Shown in pieces: positions 15,215-22,814 of a DNA stretch of 64,000 nucleotides. The notes beneath the pieces are model-generated. The model worked only from the letters and a program-made list of their open reading frames with translations. It ran no database searches and was not told the origin of the DNA. This DNA is from Mycobacterium sp. IDR2000157661 (lineage in GTDB: Bacteria > Actinomycetota > Actinomycetes > Mycobacteriales > Mycobacteriaceae): positions 868,001-932,000 of the forward strand of contig NZ_CP081006.1 of NCBI RefSeq assembly GCF_022317005.1. Reading direction: 5' to 3'. The position numbers were made by a program, and so were the translations under genes. The first letter of the stretch is position 1. Every line of letters starts with the position of its first letter.

Positions 15215-17197
15215 CTAGCGCTTCAGCTCGCGCGGAAGCGGCTTTGAATGCACCACGGCGAGTTCACGATTCGCGCGGGTCAGAGCCGTGTATAGCGGGC
15301 CTTTTCGTCCATAATTCGTTGGAAAATCGGCTGGCTCTACAACAACGACGGCATCAAACTCGAGGCCACGAGCGGAACCAGGCTGTAATACAGCGACTTC
15401 TGCGCCATCCATCTCCCACAGCCTCATATCCAGGCTCTTTGCCGTCCATCCGACTTTGCGTAGCGACTTCGTGATTGGCTCCGGCGCGACCGTGATAACC
15501 GCTACAGTCCCGAAGGCGTACTCCCCGATTAGACGTTTGACCTCGCCGCTGACTGCGGATCCGAGCTCCTTATCTCTCACCTTCCTTAGCTGAGGATTGG
15601 GACCCTCATACTGAAACGCCTGAGAGCTTCGTTGTTTTCGCGGCAAGAGCTTGTTGGCGAAGTCAAGAATGGGCTTAGTGGAACGATATGAACGCGCGAG
15701 GTGCCTTATTTTCGTATCTGGATCCAGATCCAGTTCGTCAAAGACGTCGTGCCAACTGGACAGTGTGTGATCCGATCGCCGTTGGTTCAGATCACCGAGG
15801 ATTGTCCAAGCATTGGCCCTATTACTTGAGTAATCCCTATTGATTGAGTGCAACAGGCACCACTCGAGGGCCGTCATGTCTTGCGCCTCGTCGACAATCA
15901 CGTGACTGACCTGCCTGAGATCTACCGGCCGCGCAAGCTCCCATTCGATGAATGCGAGCAGTGGCCTATGCGCCCGCAACCCGAGCGCCTTCTTGTAGGA
16001 AGGAAGTCCCCGCAGATATGCAGACCAATCAGTCTTTGCGGTTAAGAGACGCCCGCCGGCCTTGTTCAGACGCAAACACTCATAAACCGCCTCTCGGGTA
16101 GGCGACTTGCCAGTACTCTGCTGGCTCAAGTTAATCGCTAGCCGAGAAAGCCTCCCTAACATCGAATCTGCATCGAACCACACGTTGGAAGCCGGTCCTG
16201 TCGGCTCGTTGCGGAGATTCAGAATCTCCTGCATCAACTGTGGCATCGAACGGACGATGATCTTCCCCTCGCCATTCCCGAGTCTGACGACGATGTCACT
16301 GATATGGCGTGAATAGCTTGCCGTTGGTCCGATTACCAGAACTGCTCCGGTCGCACGTCGTCCACGTGGGGTGTTGTCATTCACTAAGTAGGCTGCACGA
16401 TGAGACGCGACGATCGTCTTACCGGTTCCCGGCTGCCCTTCGATGACCGTGCTTTCGCTTGCCGGCAGCGTGACGAGATCGTATTGGTCGGGTTGAAGCG
16501 TCGACAGGACAGAACTAAGCCCCTTACCGCGCGGGGACCTGAGTTGTTCTCGCAGCAGCCCTTCTGCTCTTATCCCAGTACCGTCGTCGATCCCCTGTGA
16601 CAGCGCAGACGCCCCCGTCGCTTCTGCCTCCGGAACCTGGTCGGTCGCGGCGTCCTTCGTATGAGTAACCGAGGGACTTTTTCCCGCGGTCGGATGACTC
16701 GGCACTTTCGGCTTACCACTAGGAGGTGCAGGGATCGACAAGCCTCGCTTCTGGAATGCCGGCGTAGGTGCATCGTCTCGCAGCTGGTCGTCGACGAACC
16801 CGTCGATCCGTCCGTTGACGTGACTGAACGACCGCACGACAGCGACGTCACGACAAAGGTCACCGAGGCCGTTCTTTGAGGTGTGCTGATGGTTTCGTCT
16901 GAAGAAACAACACGCGATGGGAGCAGTCCAACTGTAGACCTCGACGCCGTCGACCGTTGCGTGCTTTTCGGCGATATAGAAGTCGTTGCGCGCGCCGGTC
17001 AGCACCCGGTCCGGCTTCGTCAGGGCAACCCGGCCGACAAGACGCCCGTCCGGTACCTTCGGTGGGTCCGGCACCTTCTTCCCTGTGAAGGAGTAGGGTA
17101 CCGGCTGGTCGCGGGCGTCTTTGAACAACTGCTCGCCGTATCGCTTCTCAGCAGTGCGCTCATCCTGGAGCTCAAGATCATTGTCACGCTGCTTCAT
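15215..17197 (-). CDS. HelD-like UvrD-superfamily ATPase
   Basis: 660 residues from ATG 17197, which overlaps the upstream stop as ATGA. Walker A GQPGTGKT (~254-261), Walker B VIVDEAQD (~433-440), ARSYRST (~501), GSARGLEFDAVVV (~607) and LYTALTRANRELAVVH (~635) define an SF1A core. The N-terminus has FYIAEKH, then SWTAPIACCFFRR. This is a weakened version of the HelD signature YIGR...DWRAP-x-x-x-FYR, and PDQYDLVTLPASESTVIEGQ also follows HelD. HelD releases stalled RNA polymerase in Gram-positive bacteria. Codons are less GC-rich than in the flanks. Whether this relative touches RNA polymerase or DNA is unknown. Confidence 0.8.
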   Translation of the reverse strand: MKQRDNDLELQDERTAEKRYGEQLFKDARDQPVPYSFTGKKVPDPPKVPDGRLVGRVALTKPDRVLTGARNDFYIAEKHATVDGVEVYSWTAPIACCFFRRNHQHTSKNGLGDLCRDVAVVRSFSHVNGRIDGFVDDQLRDDAPTPAFQKRGLSIPAPPSGKPKVPSHPTAGKSPSVTHTKDAATDQVPEAEATGASALSQGIDDGTGIRAEGLLREQLRSPRGKGLSSVLSTLQPDQYDLVTLPASESTVIEGQPGTGKTIVASHRAAYLVNDNTPRGRRATGAVLVIGPTASYSRHISDIVVRLGNGEGKIIVRSMPQLMQEILNLRNEPTGPASNVWFDADSMLGRLSRLAINLSQQSTGKSPTREAVYECLRLNKAGGRLLTAKTDWSAYLRGLPSYKKALGLRAHRPLLAFIEWELARPVDLRQVSHVIVDEAQDMTALEWCLLHSINRDYSSNRANAWTILGDLNQRRSDHTLSSWHDVFDELDLDPDTKIRHLARSYRSTKPILDFANKLLPRKQRSSQAFQYEGPNPQLRKVRDKELGSAVSGEVKRLIGEYAFGTVAVITVAPEPITKSLRKVGWTAKSLDMRLWEMDGAEVAVLQPGSARGLEFDAVVVVEPADFPTNYGRKGPLYTALTRANRELAVVHSKPLPRELKR

Positions 17198-20100
17198 GAT
17201 TCTTCGCCCGCTGGTACGAATTCGACAACACACGCTGCGAGGTGCTCAAGGTGGATCTCAGGGCGAGGTCGGTTCGACAACTCGTTGGTCAGTCGCACGA
17301 ACTTTTCTTCTGCTCTGCGCATCTGGCTGTGAAACAATCCCATCGTCCTGCTGTCTCTGCCCCGGCTGGTCGCCGTGTCGATGCGTTTTTGGATCGTCTC
17401 GACCTTCCGTCGATGTTGTTCTCCGAGAGTCGCTCGTCGAGCTTCTTGAAGAGCATCGAACTCTTGGTCTCGCTCGACTTTGACCCGCGCATGCTGGAAA
17501 TCGAGTTGATCGAGCGCACGGTCGGCTAGTGTCGCCACCTGTTCAATGTCTGGCAGGGCGGCGTCTTCAAGCTGTCCTTCAGCCAGGGCGGCCAGCAGAG
17601 CGTTGGCCGGGCCCTCTTCGGCGTGTCGCCCGTCTCGTGTCACTGCCGCTCCCCAGATCTCATCGCCACCAAACCCCCCTGACGCAGCCTTCGCGAGAAC
17701 CACAACATAAATTCCGGGTCCGACAATTTCAGTCCGCGCGGCGACACGCAGTGATGCGAATCGGGCCTCTCGGTGAATCGGAACGGACACCGCCGCCATC
17801 GTTAGCGGACTCGTCGCAGTCAGCAGCATGCCGCCGCCCGTGCGGGCGAGCTCCTGGTCGAGCACCAGAGATATCGGCATCTCGTTGCGAAGTAACGCCG
17901 AATAGTGACCCGTTTCTGCTCGTGTCCGCTTGGCGGATACGGCGAGCTCGTCGACGCGGATACCCATCTTTCGGTTGCCATACAGCTCGACAATCCGGCT
18001 GTCGTCCGTCGACATGACTCCGGGGGCGTCCTCGATTTTCGCCCAGTCGTGGACGAGTAGTGCAAGTTCATATTGGCCGACGTACCGTCCGGTACGGACC
18101 AACTCTTCCTCAAGGCCGGCGACATCAACATCGTTGCCGACCATGAGGGTGCTTGCGGCATCGGCGATATCTTCAAGCCCTGCTCGTTGCTCCTCGATCG
18201 CCATGAGCACCTCGTAGAGCTTCTGTTCGCGCTGCTCCCTGCTGAGGTTGAAGTCGAACGCCGCCTCGCGCGCCATCGGGGCGATGGCGGAGATGATCGG
18301 TTCCAACGCTCCGATCGAAGACTCAAAGATCTCTATTCGGTCGAGAAGGCGTCCCAGAATTCGTTCGTCGATGGTGTACTCATTGACGAAGTTGGCGATG
18401 AGTAGGACTTCCTCCGGTTGACCGATTCGGTCGATGCGACCGATACGCTGCTCGATCTCCATCGGATTCCAAGGAAGGTCGTAATTCACGACTGCGGAAC
18501 AGAACTCGAAATCCAGCCCCTCGCTGGCAACCCGATTGGCGAGGACAAAATCGTAGGCCCCAGCTCGAAATTCGGCTATGATGCGCCGTCGTTCTTCCCG
18601 GCTGACACCGCCGTGCAGAACTTCGACCTTGAAGTCCCTTCCGAGGCGCTCCGACAGGTAGGAAATGGTAGGACGGGAGAAAGTGAAAACCAAAGCTCGC
18701 CGGCCTTGCGAGTTTAGTTCACTGAGGACCTGGTGCAACGAATCGAATTTCGTGTCGAGTCCCTCGGGCAAACGACGCGCGGCTTCCATCAGATCATGAT
18801 GGGGTTCAAGCCGACCCACTGACTCGTCGCTGTCCTCGTCTGAAATTCTGCTAAAGGTCGGGTCCAACACTGCGCGCCGCGCCATCGGCAGACATGCGCT
18901 CGCGAGCCGAAGCGGCATTTGCATTGCGAACCCTGACGGGGCGTTCATTTCAAGGGCTCGCTGTCGGCACCACTCGACGTACTCGTCGTAGAAGTACTTT
19001 TCCTGCTCAGTCCACTCGATCTGCCGACGAATTTCAGTACGTTTAGCCTTGCGCTCATCGACTTCGACCTTCTTGGTCCGCGTAATGACCGTAGAAAGCG
19101 TGTTCAGTTCGGACAGCATCCTCCTGGCTTTCACGAGATCTCTTGGCTCGAGACGCGTCTTGCCGAGTAATTTACGTAGCAGAATGAAATCTGGACGTTG
19201 CATCAATGCGGCACCGAGGGTCATCTTTTCCAGCTGCCCGAGTTCAGCAATCAGCTTTGCACCGTCTGTCTCCCCGCGAGCGATCTTGGCCGCGACCGCG
19301 TTGATCACACGGTTCGGCTCTAATCGGAGTTCGAGATCGCGAAGGTCGCTGTAGTCCTCGGGAGCAAGCAGCTCGAGCAAGTGCAGCAAGTCGCTCTGAT
19401 GCAGGTTGATCGGAGTTGCCGTTAGAAACACAAGGTTATCTGCCCACTCTGATAACTCCGTGCCTAACGCATAGCTCTTCGTGGCTTGGTTTCGCATCGA
19501 GTGCGCTTCGTCCACAATTATGAGGTCGAAAGCCGGTGGGATATCGCGCATCTCGTCGAGCCCATTCCAACCGCGGAGCCGCTCGAGGCTGCATATATAG
19601 GCCATTCTGCGGGGAAGCCGGTTTTGGCGATGCCGATGAAGGAAGTCAGTCAACCGACTGGCATCGAGTTCAGTCAGCTCAAAGTCGAAACGATCGGCCA
19701 TCTCCTCTGTCCATTTGGCAACAAGGTTCGACGGACAGATCACCAGAACATGGTCGGCTTCTTGACGAGCCTCGAGCTCAGTCCAAATCAACCCGGCCTC
19801 AATCGTTTTGCCGAGCCCAACTTCATCCGCTATCAGAAGTCGAGCTTTGCCGGTCTCCAGGAGCTTGAGGACTGGCTTGAACTGATATGGGCGAAAAGTC
19901 GTCCTCGTTGCACGGAAGGAGAACAACGTATCGGCGAATTTACCCCTCAGCTTCGCTCGGGTGAGAGTCGCACCGAACCGACTTGCTGGTGTCGGCTCAC
20001 CTGTGACCCACGTCCGAGGATCATCGAGAGGTGGGCGCGGCTTGAGCCCCGTCTCGAGGATCTCCTGACGGCGTCCGTCGACGAGAACCGTGTACGACCA

Positions 20101-20556
20101 GTGGCCGGTCAAGAACTTCTGATCTACTACGATTGCGTCCGCGTCGCCCGGGCTCGTGACGACATGCTCGTTGATCGAGAATCGTGGCGCGGGTACCTCG
20201 TCAGCCGCTGCCCAGAACTGCTCGGACCACGCCAATGCGGCGTTAAGGGGGTCGCCGGGAGAAAGATCATCCGCGTCCACGACGATAGCTCCACCTGGCG
20301 GCTCACCGCCGCCAACATGCACGATTAACGAACCCGCCTCCGCACCTTCGAACCAGTACAGGCCAGCAGGCAGCTCAACCTCTGGCCGCCATAGAATGCG
20401 GCAACTTTCGATACCCGCAAATGCTGCTCTGACCGATACATCGACGGCCAGTGCACGCGCGAACGTCCCCCGTCTCAAGATCGATTCCAATGACACCGCC
20501 GCGTCCGGGTGATAACCGAAAGAGAGTGCTGCGCCCGAAATGTCGTCTGACGTCAT
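17194..20556 (-). CDS. RapA/SNF2-family helicase-type ATPase (first gene of the three-helicase operon)
   Basis: 1120 residues from ATG 20556; the longer frame to 20634 adds an unlikely Gly/Phe-rich leader. DEVGLGKTIEAG (~244-255) is the Walker A in the form typical of RapA and DISARM DrmD; DEAH is at ~349, FLTATP at ~387, RVASEGLDFEF near 675 and QRIGRIDRIGQ at ~703-713 (motif VI). About 210 N-terminal residues include an SH3-like stretch, and a long helical C-terminus follows. SNF2 ATPases translocate on duplex DNA. The stop overlaps the HelD-like start by four bases. DrmA, DrmB, DrmC and a complete methyltransferase are absent, so this is not a recognisable DISARM locus. Confidence 0.85.
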   Translation of the reverse strand: MTSDDISGAALSFGYHPDAAVSLESILRRGTFARALAVDVSVRAAFAGIESCRILWRPEVELPAGLYWFEGAEAGSLIVHVGGGEPPGGAIVVDADDLSPGDPLNAALAWSEQFWAAADEVPAPRFSINEHVVTSPGDADAIVVDQKFLTGHWSYTVLVDGRRQEILETGLKPRPPLDDPRTWVTGEPTPASRFGATLTRAKLRGKFADTLFSFRATRTTFRPYQFKPVLKLLETGKARLLIADEVGLGKTIEAGLIWTELEARQEADHVLVICPSNLVAKWTEEMADRFDFELTELDASRLTDFLHRHRQNRLPRRMAYICSLERLRGWNGLDEMRDIPPAFDLIIVDEAHSMRNQATKSYALGTELSEWADNLVFLTATPINLHQSDLLHLLELLAPEDYSDLRDLELRLEPNRVINAVAAKIARGETDGAKLIAELGQLEKMTLGAALMQRPDFILLRKLLGKTRLEPRDLVKARRMLSELNTLSTVITRTKKVEVDERKAKRTEIRRQIEWTEQEKYFYDEYVEWCRQRALEMNAPSGFAMQMPLRLASACLPMARRAVLDPTFSRISDEDSDESVGRLEPHHDLMEAARRLPEGLDTKFDSLHQVLSELNSQGRRALVFTFSRPTISYLSERLGRDFKVEVLHGGVSREERRRIIAEFRAGAYDFVLANRVASEGLDFEFCSAVVNYDLPWNPMEIEQRIGRIDRIGQPEEVLLIANFVNEYTIDERILGRLLDRIEIFESSIGALEPIISAIAPMAREAAFDFNLSREQREQKLYEVLMAIEEQRAGLEDIADAASTLMVGNDVDVAGLEEELVRTGRYVGQYELALLVHDWAKIEDAPGVMSTDDSRIVELYGNRKMGIRVDELAVSAKRTRAETGHYSALLRNEMPISLVLDQELARTGGGMLLTATSPLTMAAVSVPIHREARFASLRVAARTEIVGPGIYVVVLAKAASGGFGGDEIWGAAVTRDGRHAEEGPANALLAALAEGQLEDAALPDIEQVATLADRALDQLDFQHARVKVERDQEFDALQEARRATLGEQHRRKVETIQKRIDTATSRGRDSRTMGLFHSQMRRAEEKFVRLTNELSNRPRPEIHLEHLAACVVEFVPAGEES

Positions 20557-20836
20557 ACCGCCACCGGCTCCGCGCAGCTTGAAGAAGAACGTGCCACCAA
20601 ACAAACCCCTAGCCCCTTGGATCTCCCTAGCCACTCTACGAAAATCTTCAACACTTTAGCGACAGAAAAGGACGATTCCGTCGACGGGAGTGGTATCCGC
20701 CGCCTCGCCTGCACGTAGCGGAGTTGCCCGCTAACGAGGCGTGCTTCCTCCGTCCGGTCAGTACTTGAGCAGACCGACACGCTATGGAAACTGGGGTATC
20801 GATTGACACGAGATGATGGCCTGGCAGGGAGATTCT

Positions 20837-21031
20837 GTGACCGAACACCCGGACAATCTGAGTGAGCAAGCGCATCCCGATCGCCGATAGCAGTTCTTGA
20901 AGTCGGTTAAGCAGAAGAAACCTCGCGACATTGACGTGAGAGAATTTTTGGAGCTCTGGGGCTACAAACGCCGCGGTTCATGGATCACCAGAACAATCGA
21001 GAAAGAGTTACACAGTCGCGGCCTAGTCTAA
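20837..21031 (+). pseudogene. HTH fragment related to defence-associated 'WFGxxRRG' proteins
   Basis: A GTG at 20837 opens a frame interrupted by TAG at 20888-20890 and closed by TAA at 21029. After the first stop it reads RDIDVREFLELWGYKRRGSW, then ITRTIEKELHSRGLV. This matches the N-terminal winged-helix-like module (VRELLxWFGxxRRGxxxxxxIRxxLxxxGL) of a family I remember from abortive-infection and CBS-domain proteins. The remainder of such a protein is missing and the next gene overlaps the end. The preceding stretch 20557-20836 contains no gene that I can support. Confidence 0.45.
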
Positions 21032-21795
21032 GGCGACTCGATCACCGTCGTTGCGGGCAACTCGACGGAGCCTCCACCGCTTCCGGATCCGCCCCCATTC
21101 GAAGGCGCGTCCGGAACCACCGGAGCAACCGGTTGCGGGGCAACCGGCGCGGGCGCAGGCGCCACCGGCTCGGGCGCAACAGCAGGCGGCGCGTCAGCCG
21201 GCGCTGGCGGTGGCGTGTACGCGGGCGCTTGAGGTTCCGGCTCTGGCTCCGGTTCCGGCTCCGGCGGCGCCGTTGTCGTGGTCGGCGGCGCCGTGGTAGT
21301 CGTCGGCGGAGCTGTCGTGGTCGTCGTGGTCGGCGGCGCCGTGGTCGTTGTCGTCGTCGTCGGTGTCGTCGTCGGGAACGGCCACGTCGGCGTCGGCCAC
21401 GGGCTCAACGTCGGCAACGGAACCACCGGCGGAACCGGCACCGGCACCCCCGGAACCGGCGGCGGCCCCGGCACGGGCACCTGCGGCACCGGCGCCACCG
21501 GTACGTTGTTCACCACCGGCCCCCGATTCGTCCTCACACTCGGCCGCGGCACCTCCGGCTGCGGCGACACCACCGCCACCGGCAACGCCAGCGGATCCGG
21601 CTCGTGCGGCACCTGCGGCAGATACCGCCCCGGCACCGGCTCCGCCTGCTGCACCGCCGGCGCCGGCTGCGCGCTCACGTCGCTCGCCGGCCGAATCGCC
21701 ACTGCGACCGTCACCGCCAGCGCCGCGAAGCTCATCACCACGAACGCCAATGCGCTGCCCATCAGCACCGTCCGCGGCGGCGGCGGCGCGATCAT
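21028..21795 (-). CDS. Proline/threonine-rich membrane-anchored protein
   Basis: 255 residues. A single N-terminal hydrophobic helix (~residues 10-34) follows MIAPPPPRTV and acts as signal anchor. The rest is extracytoplasmic low complexity: a Val-Pro region, four TTTT/APP blocks near 21,250-21,400, E-P repeats, then an Ala-Pro and Gly-Ser tail. Its ATG overlaps the DUF7159 stop (ATGA), so the pair is translationally coupled. The composition suits a cell-wall-spanning stalk. No catalytic domain is visible. Confidence 0.75.
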   Translation of the reverse strand: MIAPPPPRTVLMGSALAFVVMSFAALAVTVAVAIRPASDVSAQPAPAVQQAEPVPGRYLPQVPHEPDPLALPVAVVSPQPEVPRPSVRTNRGPVVNNVPVAPVPQVPVPGPPPVPGVPVPVPPVVPLPTLSPWPTPTWPFPTTTPTTTTTTTAPPTTTTTTAPPTTTTAPPTTTTAPPEPEPEPEPEPQAPAYTPPPAPADAPPAVAPEPVAPAPAPVAPQPVAPVVPDAPSNGGGSGSGGGSVELPATTVIESP

Positions 21796-22685
21796 CTCCG
21801 TGTAGGCGCCTCGTCCTCCTGCTCGGGGACGAACTCCTCGATAGAGTCCAAGGGCAACTCGTAGTAGTCCGGATCTTCCTGCGAGTACGCCAGCTGCGGC
21901 CCGACCGCCGCCGAGTCGCCGGTCGCGGGCGCCATCTGCGTCGCGTCCGCGGCCGCGGGCGCCATCATCGTCGCGTCCGCCGCCGCCGGGGCCATCTGAG
22001 TCGCGTCGGCCGCAGCGGGCGCCATCATCGTCGCCGCACCCGCCAGGAACTCACCACCATGAACCGTCTGCGCCGCACCCCGCGCCACCGCGAAGCCCGC
22101 ATCCGGCGCCACCTCCACTGGCGCCGTCGAACTCAGTTCGGCCGCAAGCGAATCGAGGTCCGACCGCTGACCGACCAGCATGATTCGATGGATTTCCGAT
22201 TCAGGCACCTGCTGCAGCACCGCCGCACACGCCACGGCCGCGCCCGCCGCGCCGATCGGCACCGACGCCAGCACCGACGTCGACTCTCCGTCCTCTCCGG
22301 AGTCCGCGCCGACCACCGTCAGCGACACTGTGTCATCGTCGGACAACAGCAAGGCAGCGTCCGCACCGGCACTGCGGGCAAGCGCCGCGGCCGCCTCGGT
22401 CCCCGCCACCACTTCCACGTTTTGCACGCCGGCGCTCAGCACCGTCTGGCGCAGCGTCTCGGCGTGCGACGCGTCGGGCAGGCACAGCCGTGTCGCGGCC
22501 ACCCGGTTGCCCGACTCGGCCACCGCGCGATAGGTGCCGACAATCGTGTCGGCCAGGTCGGTCACCCCGTCATCGGGCAGGTCCAGTGCGTACTGGTCGA
22601 AAACCTCGCCGCCCGTCGCCGGCGCGCCGACCATCGCCAGGCGCGCCACCCGTCCGGTGACTGCCACCCCGAGGACTACGTCCAC
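21792..22685 (-). CDS. DUF7159-like mycobacterial protein with C-terminal decapeptide repeats
   Basis: 297 residues from GTG 22685 (AAGGAG nine bases upstream; the longer frame is rejected because the family starts M/V-D-V-V-L-G-V). The first ~210 residues resemble an actin/Hsp70-like or PPX-type N-terminal fold found in mycobacterial envelope proteins (VDVVLGVAVT, then VGQRSDLDSLA). Residues 221-260 are four 10-residue repeats, and the C-terminus is acidic. Encoded divergently from the polytopic gene at 22815 and coupled to the Pro/Thr-rich protein. Function unknown; an envelope role is inferred from neighbours. Confidence 0.7.
   Translation of the reverse strand: MDVVLGVAVTGRVARLAMVGAPATGGEVFDQYALDLPDDGVTDLADTIVGTYRAVAESGNRVAATRLCLPDASHAETLRQTVLSAGVQNVEVVAGTEAAAALARSAGADAALLLSDDDTVSLTVVGADSGEDGESTSVLASVPIGAAGAAVACAAVLQQVPESEIHRIMLVGQRSDLDSLAAELSSTAPVEVAPDAGFAVARGAAQTVHGGEFLAGAATMMAPAAADATQMAPAAADATMMAPAAADATQMAPATGDSAAVGPQLAYSQEDPDYYELPLDSIEEFVPEQEDEAPTRR
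21906..22025 (-). repeat. Four tandem 30-bp coding repeats
   Basis: They encode MAPAAADATQ, MAPAAADATM, MAPAAADATQ and the diverged MAPATGDSAA, in frame, at residues 221-260 of the DUF7159-like protein. Copy number is likely to vary between strains. Confidence 0.85.
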
Positions 22686-22771
22686 CGACCCACTCCTTGC
22701 CTCACCACGACCATTCCACGCTAGCGTCACGAGCCGCGCTGCTTGTGTCCACAACCAAAAGTGAGCACGCT

Positions 22772-22786
22772 GAGGTGCAACACCTC
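22772..22786. repeat. Palindrome in the divergent promoter region
   Basis: GAGGTG-CAA-CACCTC, a perfect 6-bp stem with 3-base loop, lies 28 bp before the GTG of the 22815 gene and 86 bp from the divergent gene. It could be an operator or a 5' UTR hairpin. Confidence 0.4.
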
Positions 22787-22814
22787 GCGGCGTCACTCAG
22801 GAAGGAATCGCTAC

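Noticed and set aside
17194..20556. DISARM locus led by DrmD
   Set aside because: DrmA, DrmB, DrmC and a complete methyltransferase are absent, and the second and third genes are of other families.
21240..21400. Short repeats suggesting a CRISPR or VNTR
   Set aside because: They are ACC/GCC codon runs encoding Thr/Pro blocks, with no spacers or constant repeat length.
20980..21864. Arg/His-rich plus-strand frame
   Set aside because: Reverse complement of the Pro/Thr-rich stalk gene; no coding signal of its own.
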